From the NCBI GenBank assembly GCA_015068155.1, contig SVLC01000004.1:1-55608 (forward strand): DNA of 55,608 bases, given 5' to 3'. The position numbers and the translations under genes were made by a program. The notes below the pieces were generated by a model, which searched no databases, was not told the DNA's origin, and worked only from the letters and a program-made list of their open reading frames with translations. Of the stretch, positions 44,652 to 52,786 are shown piece after piece. How positions within the stretch are numbered: position 1 is the first letter of the stretch; every line of letters begins with the position of its first letter. Source of the stretch: Oscillospiraceae bacterium (GTDB taxonomy: Bacteria > Bacillota > Clostridia > Oscillospirales > Oscillospiraceae).

Positions 44652-45917
44652 TTAGATATATTCCAAAGGCAAAGCAACCAAATTCTCTCTCAAATACAGC
44701 TTCTTGTCATACAGGCAAATAATCACACCCATTCCCCGCTTCTTATCGGGGACGCCGTCGAGAACATCAAATTCCGATGCCATATCCGCTTTAGGAGAAG
44801 CGGACATCTTGATTTCGATAGGATACAGCACGCCGTTTTCCTGTAATATCAAATCGATTTCTCCGTCGACTTCCACCTCTTCGCCAGTTTCTTTCCGTTT
44901 TTTCTTATCCTTGCCGTTATAATAGAACACATTGAAGTCATATTCCAATCCTTCGTTTGAATAGGATTTCAATATCTCGTTGATCACGAAGGTTTCGTAC
45001 ATAGCGCCGGCCATAGCGCCGTTTTTGAGTGTTTCCGGCGTCAACCATCTTGTCAGATAGCAGCACAGACCGGTATCCCGGAAGTACAGCTTCGGCGTAC
45101 GGATAGCGCGATTGAGCACGCTGGGCGTGTAGGGTTTTAGAATATAGACGATTCCGCTCTTTTCGAGAATGGATATCCACTCTTTTATAGTAACCTCAGA
45201 TACGCCCACCTCCGAAGCAATGTTTGCATAGTTCACGACCTGGCCGGTGCGAGCCGCTACGCAAGTCAAAAATTTCACAAAGGTCAGGTGATTTTTCGCC
45301 TTGATCAGCTTGTTGACATCTCGCTCCAGGTAGGTTTTCACATAGGACTGGTAAAAATCGCCCCATTCCTTTTCGGGATTGGCATATAGTTCGGGATAGC
45401 TGCCGCGGTGGATGGTTTGCCACAAATTGCTACGGTAGTTCTTGACCACGCCCTCACGCTCTTTTATATATTCCTGGGTCGGAACAAAGTGCTTTGCAAA
45501 GGGAACATCATAGATCTCACGCAAGGAAAGGCCTTCCAGCTCCACAATGGACACTCTGCCCGCAAGAGACTCGCTGACCCCCTCCATCAGCTGCAGCTTT
45601 TGGGAACCGGTCAGGAAAAAGTTGCCGTAACTGTCTGTATTGTCCAGCATAATCTTCAGCTTGTTAAAAATGGAAGGACACTTCTGCACTTCATCAATCA
45701 TCAAGGGGCAGGGATTGTTCAGCAGGAACAGATTCATGTCCTCCTCTGCCTGCGCCAAAAGCAAATCGTCATCAAATGTGACCTGGCTCACATCCCCAAA
45801 CAGATGCTTAAACAAAGTCGATTTACCTACCTGCCTGGGGCCGGTTAAGAGAATCGCTTTGCTGTTCTTCGCTCTGCGTTCTAAAACCTGCGCAATATGC
45901 CTTTTTATCGTATACAT
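44652..45917 (-). CDS. AAA_14/DUF4143 ATPase
   Basis: 421 residues. Walker A TGPRQVGKST (25-34), Walker B LMIDEVQ (about 93-99) and a sensor-like LTGSQKLQLM follow the AAA_14 pattern. A winged-helix segment (NYANIASEVGVSEVTIKEWI) comes in the middle, and the C-terminal DUF4143 region has a PD-(D/E)XK-like core (VDGEIDLILQENG...PIEIKMS). Family members are very common accessory genes in gut bacteria and archaea with no settled role; defence or toxin functions have been suggested. AAGGAGCTGCTT precedes the ATG and the gene has its own promoter. It is intact and is the largest cargo of the island. Confidence 0.9.
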   Translation of the reverse strand: MYTIKRHIAQVLERRAKNSKAILLTGPRQVGKSTLFKHLFGDVSQVTFDDDLLLAQAEEDMNLFLLNNPCPLMIDEVQKCPSIFNKLKIMLDNTDSYGNFFLTGSQKLQLMEGVSESLAGRVSIVELEGLSLREIYDVPFAKHFVPTQEYIKEREGVVKNYRSNLWQTIHRGSYPELYANPEKEWGDFYQSYVKTYLERDVNKLIKAKNHLTFVKFLTCVAARTGQVVNYANIASEVGVSEVTIKEWISILEKSGIVYILKPYTPSVLNRAIRTPKLYFRDTGLCCYLTRWLTPETLKNGAMAGAMYETFVINEILKSYSNEGLEYDFNVFYYNGKDKKKRKETGEEVEVDGEIDLILQENGVLYPIEIKMSASPKADMASEFDVLDGVPDKKRGMGVIICLYDKKLYLRENLVALPLEYI

Positions 45918-45955
45918 AAGCAGCTCCTTTCTTGGCTAATCCAAAGTATAACTTT

Positions 45956-45983
45956 ATTATAGTCTTATTGTATCAATTGTCAA
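45956..45983 (-). promoter_or_regulatory. Promoter of the DUF4143 ATPase gene
   Basis: Minus-strand TTGACA (45983-45978) and TATAAT (45961-45956), spacer 16. Confidence 0.8.
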
Positions 45984-46039
45984 GTCGTTTATGCCGTTGA
46001 AATTTCGACATTTTTCCTTACATTGCATATTGATGCTGA

Positions 46040-46076
46040 AGCCCAGAGGATTTATCTGCCCTCTGGGCTTTTTCAT
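46040..46076 (+). terminator. Rho-independent terminator, plus strand, upstream of tnpV
   Basis: AGCCCAGAGG/CCTCTGGGCT stem, 10-base loop, TTTTT following. It has no intact gene upstream on the plus strand, so it probably came with a lost gene. Confidence 0.7.
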
Positions 46077-46151
46077 TTTATCCGCACATTTGAAGTGACG
46101 GCGTTTTCCTTCTAAAATGAAGTCAGAAATAAAAGCAAGGAGGAAAAGCGT

Positions 46152-46517
46152 ATGCAAACAATTTTTGAATCAATGGGCGGCACATACCGACAAGAGGGAG
46201 ATTATCTGCTACCCAATATTGAAGTGCCAGAAAGTCCCCAGATTGGTGTTTGGGGTCGGCGGCGATTGCAGCACCTGCGTAGCAACAAACGAGTGCTGTA
46301 CACCACCATGCTGATGAGCGGTACATTGAAAGAACACCTCGAGGGAATTGATAAATCCGCAGAGAAAATGTTTGAGCGGTTGACTATGCAAACGAAGCTG
46401 CATGAGGGCATCACAGAAGATCTGAAAGCAAACAATCAGCTGGAATGGGTTCGGCAGATGAATAGCATCCGTAGTCGTGCCGAAGAAATCGTATATAAGG
46501 AGTTGATCTACGCATGA
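46152..46517 (+). CDS. tnpV: Transposon-encoded protein TnpV
   Basis: 121 residues matching from memory the TnpV family of Firmicute mobilisable transposons: start MQTIFESMGGTYRQEGDYLL, middle IGVWGRRRLQHLRSNKR, and end LEWVRQMNSIRSRAEEIVYK. The family is helical, small and of unknown biochemical role, and is found beside recombinase genes in Tn4451-like elements. AAGGAGGAAAAGCGT precedes the ATG. Its stop codon lies only 17 bases from the point where the surface-protein paralogue on the other strand loses homology, so the tnpV-bearing segment probably caused that truncation. Confidence 0.9.
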   Translation: MQTIFESMGGTYRQEGDYLLPNIEVPESPQIGVWGRRRLQHLRSNKRVLYTTMLMSGTLKEHLEGIDKSAEKMFERLTMQTKLHEGITEDLKANNQLEWVRQMNSIRSRAEEIVYKELIYA

Positions 46518-47715
46518 GACAATCCTTTCCCTCTAAGTAACGCTGTGCGTTTTCAACGGCATTAAAGATCAGAATGCCGTTTTCTACAGTAAAGCTGGAT
46601 ACTCTGTTCAGCGCCTTGTTGGCAAAATATCTTTCGGCAGGCTCGGAATTATTCTCCTGCTTGCTTGCAACTGCCACCACAGAGATCTTATATTCGCCAG
46701 CCTTTGCGGAAGCAAAATCGAAGGTTTTGGTGGTTGCGATCACAGTCTCGTTATCAATCACCACAATACCATCGGGATCGATCACAGTCAGCTTATAAGA
46801 AGCGGCATCCTTGACCGCATTCCAGCTGATGGTGCCTTCTGTCACGCTGACTGCAGGGGCGTTCAGTTTGGAAGAACCGTTTTCATGCCACACAGCAAAC
46901 AAAGTGGTGTCAGCAGTAAATACGGTCTGCTCGGTGTATGCGTAAGACAACTTCTGGCCATCTTCATACATACTGATCCACCAGCCACCAAAGGTGTAAC
47001 CCTCTCTTTCGGGATCGGCAACGCCATAGGCAATTCCACCAATGGTGGTAATAGGCTCTATAGCCCCCGCACCTTCATAGCCCAGGTCAAAATTGACCAT
47101 GTATTCAGCAACACCCACTTGCTTTTGCGCCCACCGGGCATAAACAGTGGTGTTGGCCTTCACAGTAGCCGCATGAAAATCAAAAGGCGTGGTGAGTGCT
47201 TCGTCCTCATACCAGCCCAGGAAGACGCAACTTTCCTTGATGGGATCTGCGGGCTGTGCAACAGTCTTGCCATTAATAACGGTAACAGAATCAATACTGC
47301 TGCCGCCATTGGTGTTGAAATCAACGGTATAGGGCACCTTTTTCAGGAAGGTCATGGTAGCATTGTCATAAACCAGTGCTACGGACTCTCCGTTGATGGT
47401 TGCTGTGGTGGTACCGTCTTCATCCTTGAAGAAATCAAGAGTGATGTTGGTGCCATTCACAACATATGTACCGGTCTTATTGGTCTTGGGACCCGAAATG
47501 GTAAATTTACAACCTTCACTAAGTGTCAGTGTAATTTCACCGTCGACTGTGTCGTAATAATATACGCCAGCCTCGGGGCCTGCCACAGGTACAATTTCGT
47601 CTGGTTCCTTGGGGGTGGAACCCATTACGATTGCTACCACAATTGCCGCCACAGCAATGACTGCTGCGACTACAAAAGCGATAAACCATTTGCTCTGTGC
47701 GGACTTTAGTTTCAT
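46411..47715 (-). pseudogene. Truncated paralogue of the giant surface protein
   Basis: The frame from ATG 47715 (AAAAGGAGGAACAAAC upstream) reproduces the first roughly 394 residues of the giant protein at 1517-10585: membrane anchor (11-32), beta domain, two InlB repeats (TTVYARW, TTLFAVWHE) and the first Fn3-like unit, all clearly homologous and in the same order. Homology stops after ENAQRYL at base 46534 and the frame then runs about 40 residues into sequence antisense to tnpV. All LRR repeats are missing. An upstream in-frame extension to 47841 overlaps the sigma-factor stop and is treated below. Confidence 0.9.
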
Positions 47716-47841
47716 GTTTGTTCCTCCTTTTGGTTTTTGATTTGTATCTCCAAAAAAATAATTACACTTTCTTTCTACGTGTTTCCCAATCAGCTTTTCA
47801 TCTATGCCATTGATAGCTTTTTCTACAATATCATCATTCAT
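47716..47841 (-). other. Possible 42-codon anti-sigma-like leader peptide
   Basis: From ATG 47841, overlapping the sigma-factor stop, a frame MNDDIVEKAINGIDEKLIGK runs without a stop into the surface-protein frame. The D-x-x-x-x-A-x-x-x-I-D-x-x-L-I pattern resembles the first helix of small anti-sigma-like membrane proteins that usually follow such ECF sigma genes. It could be the stump of such a gene fused in frame, but the strong ribosome site at 47715 argues that it is not the main start. Confidence 0.4.
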
Positions 47842-48425
47842 ACATAGACACCATTCCTTTCCAAGTATTTCTTCAGCCCTTGTTTGATCTTCGTAAGTTC
47901 TCGATACGCCGTTTGTACGGATATTTGAAGCTCAGCGGCTGTTTTTTCAACAGGTTCCAGCATATAATATCGGTCAATAAATAGATGCTGCTGCCTTTCA
48001 TTCAGACTCCAAAGATACTCCGAAATCATTCGGCTTACTTCTTTTACGTCATACTCTTCCTCAACCGTCACACCGCTGCTTATTGATTTTTTCAAATCCT
48101 CTATGGAAATTGTTAATTGAGACGGAATTCGTTTCTGCCGTGATTTTTCCTTGTATCTGTTAAGTGCGATTCGTTTTACAACCTGTACCACATATGCAGC
48201 AAATGAACTCGGCCTGGTTGAGGGAATTGCATTCCACACATTAAAATACGTATCGTTTTGGCACTCCTCGCAATCCTGCTCGTCGCTGAGGATATTGTAT
48301 GCCACCGTCCACAGTAGAGAGCCGTATTTGTTATCCGTTTCCTGTATGGCATCAGGGTCCCTCTTCCAGTACATTTCAACGATCTTTTCATCAGCCGTCT
48401 CCTGTAGCTTTTTTTCTTCACTCAT
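47838..48425 (-). CDS. ECF-type RNA polymerase sigma factor
   Basis: 195 residues. Region 2 is seen at about 38-75 (LLWTVAYNILSDEQDCEECQ, then NDTYFNVWNAIP) and region 4 at about 142-190 (LNERQQHLFIDRYYMLEPVE, then the helix-turn-helix AELQISVQTAYRELTKIKQG). Region 3 is absent as expected for ECF factors. AAGGGAGGGGATTGTT precedes the ATG. It sits directly upstream of the truncated surface protein on the same strand, so it probably controlled that gene, and could in principle act on others of the same family. Confidence 0.9.
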   Translation of the reverse strand: MSEEKKLQETADEKIVEMYWKRDPDAIQETDNKYGSLLWTVAYNILSDEQDCEECQNDTYFNVWNAIPSTRPSSFAAYVVQVVKRIALNRYKEKSRQKRIPSQLTISIEDLKKSISSGVTVEEEYDVKEVSRMISEYLWSLNERQQHLFIDRYYMLEPVEKTAAELQISVQTAYRELTKIKQGLKKYLERNGVYV

Positions 48426-48632
48426 AACAATCCCCTCCCTTGCACAGCAAATTCTTCTTTATAATCCTACTGACAACAAAATTTTCGACTTTTCTCATTT
48501 TTTTCAAAAATTCTTCAAAATTTATTCATTTTTAATTTGGATATATTTTTGTTCGCCCATATCAGTATGCGGCCATCTCATAATTGTAAGCTTTCTGTCT
48601 CCGGCGATCAACAGTAAATTACTGGCAAACGC

Positions 48633-48821
48633 TCAGTTCTGCCACGTTATACTATCTCTCAACATTGTTTCTTTCACAAATTCCAGGATATCTTCAATGC
48701 GACAATCCAACGCCACGCTGAATTTTTCCTGAATTTCCAGCGTAATCGGTTCGTTCTTACCTAATTTTGCCAGGGCGCTGTCACTCATACCAGCAAGGTT
48801 TTGTACATCATCCTTTTTCAT
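48633..48821 (-). pseudogene. Xre/Cro-type helix-turn-helix protein, N-terminally truncated
   Basis: The 62 residues match the second half of small Cro/CI repressors (KKDDVQNLAGMSDSALAKLG, then ALDCRIEDILEFV). The usual N-terminal helix of about 15-20 residues is missing and no good ribosome site precedes the ATG at 48821. It is probably a remnant of an element repressor. The 571 bases from 48822 to 49393 show no other recognisable gene. Confidence 0.65.
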
Positions 48822-49393
48822 TCATTCTTAGACCCAAAAATGCCAAGGCGAATTATAGGATATACTCACACATCCACCCTATCGCGGTCATAGTGCTATC
48901 TTTCCAAGTATATGTCAACATAAACTGCACATCTAAAACCTTTTTCTCTACGTTCGCAGCATAATCTATAGCAATTCCATTTGCAGTTCTGAAAAAGACT
49001 AACATTACCCCCATATTTCTATAAAACAACTTTTGTCGCAAAAGCACCCCAATGCGGCCACAACAAGTGAACATATCGGGTATTTTGTTTTTCGAACATC
49101 CGCAACTGTCGCGTTTTCTGTACTCTTTCGTTTGGGGCTAAAGTTGCTATTGCAATATGAACAAATGTATGATATTTTGATCTTGCACCGTCTTTCGGGT
49201 GCAACTGTTGGTAAGTTTGCATTTCACCGTGGGAAATGCAATGCGCCGGGACCATCTCGTATTTTGATAACTTCATAGCGCGTGCAGGAAGTAGCTTTCC
49301 TGCGCGGCAACATCCCATTCCCTTTTCAAAGGAGCGTGATACCAATGCCCTGTCGAAAAGAGACCCTAAGCCAACTAGAACGGGAGGAATGGT

Positions 49394-49864
49394 ATGGCAG
49401 AAACGGAACTGGTATTATCTGCGATCAGCGGAGCAAAGCTGATGGATCTGGAGTTCATGCCCCAAGAATTTGTGGTGCGAGGTTTGCTGCCTAAGGGTTT
49501 AAGCATTCTTGGCGGTGCACCGAAGATCGGCAAGTCCTGGCTGATGCTGGAGCTTGCGCTGCGTGTTGCCAAGGGTGAACCTATGTGGGGTATGGAAACC
49601 AAGCAAGGCACGGTGCTGTATTACTGCTTGGAGAATACCTTACAGCGTATCCAACAGCGTCTGTACTGCATCACAGAGAATGCGCCAGACAATCTGCTGT
49701 TTGAAATCGCTATCTTCTTTTTTACTTGTAATCTAAAAATATTTGCTATCATTTTCATCAAAAAAGTTTGGTTTTTTTATTTGTTGGAAATGTCTATAAC
49801 CAAATCTTCCCCAAATCTTCCCCAAGGCCTTTTCGTGAGGTTAGAAAATGCGGCAAAAAGTTAG
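49394..49864 (+). pseudogene. RepA/AAA_25-type ATPase, C-terminally truncated
   Basis: The first about 107 residues match plasmid/ICE RepA-like ATPases: LMDLEFMPQEFVVRGLLPKG, Walker A GGAPKIGKSW (about 39-48), and GTVLYYCLENTLQRIQQRL. After TENAPDNLLFEIA (about 49715) the frame changes to hydrophobic, low-complexity sequence and then into the island end with its arm repeat. Full-length relatives are about 280-350 residues. It marks the point where the core of the element was deleted. Confidence 0.82.
49805..49827. repeat. Island arm repeat, right
   Basis: Second copy of the 23-bp repeat at 44539-44561, 65 bases from attR. Confidence 0.75.
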
Positions 49865-49867
49865 AAA

Positions 49868-49900
49868 AACACCGGATTTCTTTCGAAATCCGGTGTTTTT
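49868..49900. terminator. Terminator now following the tRNA-fMet gene
   Basis: AACACCGGATTTC/GAAATCCGGTGTT perfect stem with T-runs on both sides. It is the island's own hairpin, replacing the one displaced to 44346-44380. Confidence 0.85.
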
Positions 49901-49946
49901 ATGGTTGCGGAGGCAGGACTCGAACCTACGACCTCCGGGTTATGAG
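49892..49946. mobile_element. attR: tRNA-fMet 3' end at the island's right border
   Basis: 55 bases identical to 44370-44424; lies inside the intact tRNA gene from the anticodon loop to CCA and extends 10 bases beyond. Confidence 0.93.
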
Positions 49947-49977
49947 CCCGACGAGCTGCCAACTGCTCTACTCCGCG
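49902..49977 (-). tRNA. Initiator tRNA-fMet (CAT anticodon)
   Basis: 76 nt with encoded CCA. The anticodon loop is CTCATAA. Position 1 is C facing A72 (CGCGGAG with CTCCGCA), and the anticodon stem carries GGG/CCC; both are the hallmarks of the initiator rather than the elongator tRNA-Met. The 3' half comes from the island, but the sequence is unchanged by insertion. Confidence 0.97.
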
Positions 49978-50010
49978 ATATTTCAAGGGTATCCCCCTTA
50001 GTGCTTAGAT

Positions 50011-50039
50011 AGTATAGCACAGAGCTTTCCATTTGTCAA
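50011..50039 (-). promoter_or_regulatory. Promoter of the tRNA-fMet gene
   Basis: Minus-strand TTGACA (50039-50034) and TATACT (50016-50011), spacer 17, about 35 bases before the tRNA. Confidence 0.9.
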
Positions 50040-50067
50040 GCATTATTTCCTGTAACCTTTTGTCAAA

Positions 50068-50102
50068 AACCACCCTCCGGCCAGCAGCGGAGAGTGGTTT
50101 TT
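50068..50102 (-). terminator. Terminator of the nifS-nifU-iscR-tlpA operon
   Basis: AAAACCAC-CTCCG/CGGAG-GTGGTTTT stem with one mismatch, T-run on both strands, just after the stop at 50107. Confidence 0.85.
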
Positions 50103-50106
50103 ACAG

Positions 50107-50610
50107 TTATTCGCCTTTATAAATCATATCGATGCCGTCCTGCAGCATCTGAGCAGTGACCAACTCGCTGTACTGGGCTACGATATTGCCTTCAGCATCC
50201 ACAAAAATGGTAGTAGGCAATGTCTGGACACCCAAATTCATCACCGCATTGGAGAGCACATCATAATATACCGGGAAAGTGAATCCCTCCGCCTCTATAA
50301 ACGCCCGGGCAGATTCCATGGTCTCGTTCTCGCCATCGGTCACATTGATCATCATAAACTGGACTTGATCTCCCACAGCCTCAAACTGCTGCTGAAAGCC
50401 GGACATTTCCGCCTTGCAGGGCTCACACCAACTGGCCCAGATGTTGATGACCACAGGCTTGCCCAAGAAATTCGACAGGCGGACCACTTTACTCTCCGCA
50501 TCCACCACCAGCACATCCGGCGCGGGTGTCTTTTCCTGGTCACCCTTTCCACATCCGGTCATGGCCAGCAGCATCATCACAGCCAGCAGGATTGCAAATA
50601 GCTTTTTCAT
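50107..50610 (-). CDS. TlpA-like thioredoxin-fold lipoprotein
   Basis: 167 residues. Signal peptide with lipobox MTGC (Cys20), then a TlpA/ResA-type thioredoxin domain with the redox pair WCEPC (Cys62, Cys65) and the cis-proline segment TLPTTIF (about 136-142). It is exported, lipid-anchored and should reduce or exchange disulfides at the cell surface; no cytochrome c or CcdA gene is nearby to suggest a haem-maturation role. It lies 30 bases after iscR on the same strand and is the last gene of the Fe-S operon, so its amount should follow iron-sulfur demand or thiol stress. Confidence 0.88.
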   Translation of the reverse strand: MKKLFAILLAVMMLLAMTGCGKGDQEKTPAPDVLVVDAESKVVRLSNFLGKPVVINIWASWCEPCKAEMSGFQQQFEAVGDQVQFMMINVTDGENETMESARAFIEAEGFTFPVYYDVLSNAVMNLGVQTLPTTIFVDAEGNIVAQYSELVTAQMLQDGIDMIYKGE

Positions 50611-50640
50611 ATGTTCACTCCTAATATTGAAAATCCCAAA

Positions 50641-51048
50641 TCAGACCTCTCCGCCTTCCCGGATCAGGTCCGCCAGGGTAATGCCCTCGAAGAAATCATC
50701 AATCATCTTCTCCAGGCGTTCCCACATGGGCATGGCCTTACAGCAGGTCGGCCGGCTGCAGCCTTGGCTGGTGCAGGTGACCGGAGCCAGATTTCCCTCG
50801 GTTAGCTTCAAAATGGCGCCGACGGTATACTCCTCCGCCGGGCGGTTTAGCCGGTAGCCGCCGCCTTTGCCATGGACCGCGTCCACAAAGCCCGCTTTTG
50901 ATAACGTGGACATGATGGACTCCAGATACTTCTGAGAAATATCCTCTTCCTCCGCGATCTCTTTCAAGGGAATGTACTCCCCCCGGTCCTTCAAGGCCAG
51001 GCCCACCATCACCCGCAGGGCATAACGTCCTTTGGTAGATACGATCAT
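50641..51048 (-). CDS. iscR: Rrf2-family regulator, IscR-like
   Basis: 135 residues. Winged helix at the N-terminus (STKGRYALRVMVGLAL, ISQKYLESIMSTLSKAGFVD, wing HGKGGGYRL) and a cysteine cluster CTSQGCSRPTCC at 92-103, matching the [2Fe-2S] ligands of IscR. It should sense the Fe-S state of the cell and repress the operon when clusters are plentiful. Two copies of a 23-bp inverted repeat at the nifS promoter are likely its targets. Its ATG follows the nifU stop by three bases. Confidence 0.92.
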   Translation of the reverse strand: MIVSTKGRYALRVMVGLALKDRGEYIPLKEIAEEEDISQKYLESIMSTLSKAGFVDAVHGKGGGYRLNRPAEEYTVGAILKLTEGNLAPVTCTSQGCSRPTCCKAMPMWERLEKMIDDFFEGITLADLIREGGEV

Positions 51049-51051
51049 GGC

Positions 51052-51495
51052 TTATTCTCCGTGGACCGCGGCGTGAAGCTCATCGTGATCCGTTTCCTTA
51101 AATTTTTCTGCGTCATAGGGAATATTGTTCTTATCGAAATAATCCTTCAGCGCATTCTTGATGGCCTCTTCGGCCAGAACGGAGCAGTGGACCTTGTGGG
51201 CGGGCAGACCGTCCAGCGCCTCGCAGACCGCCTGGTTGGTCAGTTCCAGGGCTTCATGGATGGACTTGCCGATGATCATCTCGGTAGCCATGGAGGAAGA
51301 TGCGATGGCGGAGCCACAGCCGAAGGTCTCAAACTTTACATCCACCAGAATATCATTTTCGATCTTCAGGTAGATCTTCATAATGTCGCCGCACTTGGCA
51401 TTGCCCACTTCGCCAATGCCGTCTGCGTCTTCGATAGAACCCACATTCCGGGGGTTCATAAAATGATCCATTACTTTTTCGCTATACAGTGCCAT
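51052..51495 (-). CDS. nifU: Fe-S cluster scaffold NifU/IscU
   Basis: 147 residues. The three cluster-binding cysteines are present: Cys35 (AKCGD), Cys60 (FGCGSAIASSS) and Cys104 (HKVHCSVLAEEA). The protein is the N-terminal IscU-like module only, followed by a short acidic/His tail. It receives sulfur from the desulfurase encoded 24 bases upstream. AAGGAGATAATGTAAAT precedes the ATG. Confidence 0.95.
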   Translation of the reverse strand: MALYSEKVMDHFMNPRNVGSIEDADGIGEVGNAKCGDIMKIYLKIENDILVDVKFETFGCGSAIASSSMATEMIIGKSIHEALELTNQAVCEALDGLPAHKVHCSVLAEEAIKNALKDYFDKNNIPYDAEKFKETDHDELHAAVHGE

Positions 51496-51519
51496 ATTTA
51501 CATTATCTCCTTTTTCTGA

Positions 51520-52707
51520 TTACAGAATATACTCTCTTCTGCCAGCCAGCAGATCTTTCCACACGGGGCTCATATTACGCAGGTAGGCCACCACTTCCGG
51601 CACCGCCTTGACAATATGCTCCATTTCCTCCATGGTGTTGTACTCACACACGGAAAGCCGCAGGCTGCCATGGGCCACATCGTGGACCCGGCCAATGGCC
51701 AGCAGCACATGGCTGGGATCCAGGCTGCCGGAAGTACAGGCAGAGCCGGAAGACGCAGCCACGCCCTTCATATCCAGCAAAAGCAGCAGGCTTTCGCCTT
51801 CAATGCCCTCGAAGCAGAAGCTGACGTTGCCGGGCAGACGGTTCGCCGGATCGCCGTTCAGGGCGCAATGGGGGATCTTGGACAGTTCGGCGATGAGGTA
51901 GTCACGCATTTGACGGACACGGGCCATATTTTCTTCCATATGCTCGCAGGCATCCTGCAGAGCCGCAGCCATACCGCAGATCGCAGGCAGGTTCTCGGTG
52001 CCGGCCCGCTTGCCCCGTTCCTGGGCGCCGCCTTCAATGACATTCACCAGCGGCAGACCCCGGCGGCAGTACAAAGCGCCCACGCCCTTGGGTCCGTGGA
52101 ACTTGTGGCCGGACAGGCTCAGCATATCAATATTCTGCTGCTTCACATCAATGTGCAGATGGCCGGCGGCCTGGACCGCATCGGTGTGGAACGGCACGCC
52201 CTTGGCCTTGCACACAGTGCCGATCTCCGCGATGGGCAGCACGGAGCCGATCTCATTGTTGGCGTACATCACCGTCACCAGGCAGGTATCCTCCCGGATG
52301 GCATCCGCCACCTGCCGGGCAGTGATATTGTGTCCCTGGGATACGTCCAGATAGGTCACCTCAAAGCCTTCTTTTTCCAGCTTTTGCAAGGTATGCAGCA
52401 CGGCATGGTGCTCGAAGGCTGTGGAGATGATGTGCTTCTTCCCTTTCCGGGCGCCAAAATAGGCCGCGGAGCGAATAGCCTGGTTATCGGCCTCGCTGCC
52501 GCCGGAAGTGAAATAGATCTCTCTGGGTTCACAGCCGATGCACCGGGCGACGGTGGCCCGGGCAGCCTCCAGGGCTTCCTTGGCTTCCTGGCCGGCGGAA
52601 TGCAGAGAAGATGGATTACCGAATACTTCGGTAAAATAAGGGAGCATGGCCTGGATCGCCACATCACTCATTTTGGTCGTTGCAGCATTGTCTGCGTAAA
52701 TATACAT
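51520..52707 (-). CDS. nifS: Cysteine desulfurase NifS/IscS
   Basis: 395 residues from MYIYADNAATTK. I prefer ATG 52707 over 52713 because GGAGG lies 8 bases before the first and only 2 before the second. The pyridoxal-phosphate lysine is in SLSGHKFHGPKG (about 200-211) and the catalytic loop cysteine in SSGSACTSGS (about 322-331). The extended loop type is NifS-like (group I). It supplies sulfur for the adjacent NifU scaffold. It is the first gene of the operon, directly behind the double operator. Confidence 0.95.
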   Translation of the reverse strand: MYIYADNAATTKMSDVAIQAMLPYFTEVFGNPSSLHSAGQEAKEALEAARATVARCIGCEPREIYFTSGGSEADNQAIRSAAYFGARKGKKHIISTAFEHHAVLHTLQKLEKEGFEVTYLDVSQGHNITARQVADAIREDTCLVTVMYANNEIGSVLPIAEIGTVCKAKGVPFHTDAVQAAGHLHIDVKQQNIDMLSLSGHKFHGPKGVGALYCRRGLPLVNVIEGGAQERGKRAGTENLPAICGMAAALQDACEHMEENMARVRQMRDYLIAELSKIPHCALNGDPANRLPGNVSFCFEGIEGESLLLLLDMKGVAASSGSACTSGSLDPSHVLLAIGRVHDVAHGSLRLSVCEYNTMEEMEHIVKAVPEVVAYLRNMSPVWKDLLAGRREYIL

Positions 52708-52728
52708 AATCATTTCCTCCGGAAATAT

Positions 52729-52751
52729 TTACCTAGTAAATCCATGGGTAA
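52729..52751 (-). promoter_or_regulatory. Rrf2/IscR operator, site 1
   Basis: TTACC-N13-GGTAA (minus strand TTACCCATGGATTTACTAGG plus TAA). It covers the transcription start and touches the -10 box. Confidence 0.7.
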
Positions 52752-52779
52752 TATTAGCACTACTTACCTACTTTGTCAA
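52751..52779 (-). promoter_or_regulatory. Promoter of nifS-nifU-iscR-tlpA
   Basis: Minus-strand TTGACA (52779-52774) and TAATAT (52756-52751), spacer 17, between the two operator sites. Confidence 0.9.
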
Positions 52780-52786
52780 TGGGTAA
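52764..52786 (-). promoter_or_regulatory. Rrf2/IscR operator, site 2
   Basis: TTACC-N13-GGTAA again (minus strand TTACCCATTGACAAAGTAGG plus TAA), overlapping the -35 box. The centre is 35 bases from that of site 1. Confidence 0.7.

Larger units (their letters stand above)
44425..49891. mobile_element. Decayed integrative island in the tRNA-fMet gene
   Basis: About 5.5 kb between the two tRNA repeats, AT-richer than its surroundings. It contains a DUF4143 ATPase, a TnpV gene, a truncated surface protein behind an ECF sigma factor, a partial Xre-type gene and a truncated RepA-like ATPase. There is no integrase or relaxase gene left, so it is immobile by itself. A 23-bp arm repeat lies near each end in direct orientation. 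Confidence 0.85.

Noticed and set aside
48822..49393. Small frames in the island between the Xre remnant and the RepA-like fragment
   Set aside because: None has a ribosome site together with recognisable family similarity; I see only non-coding or decayed sequence.
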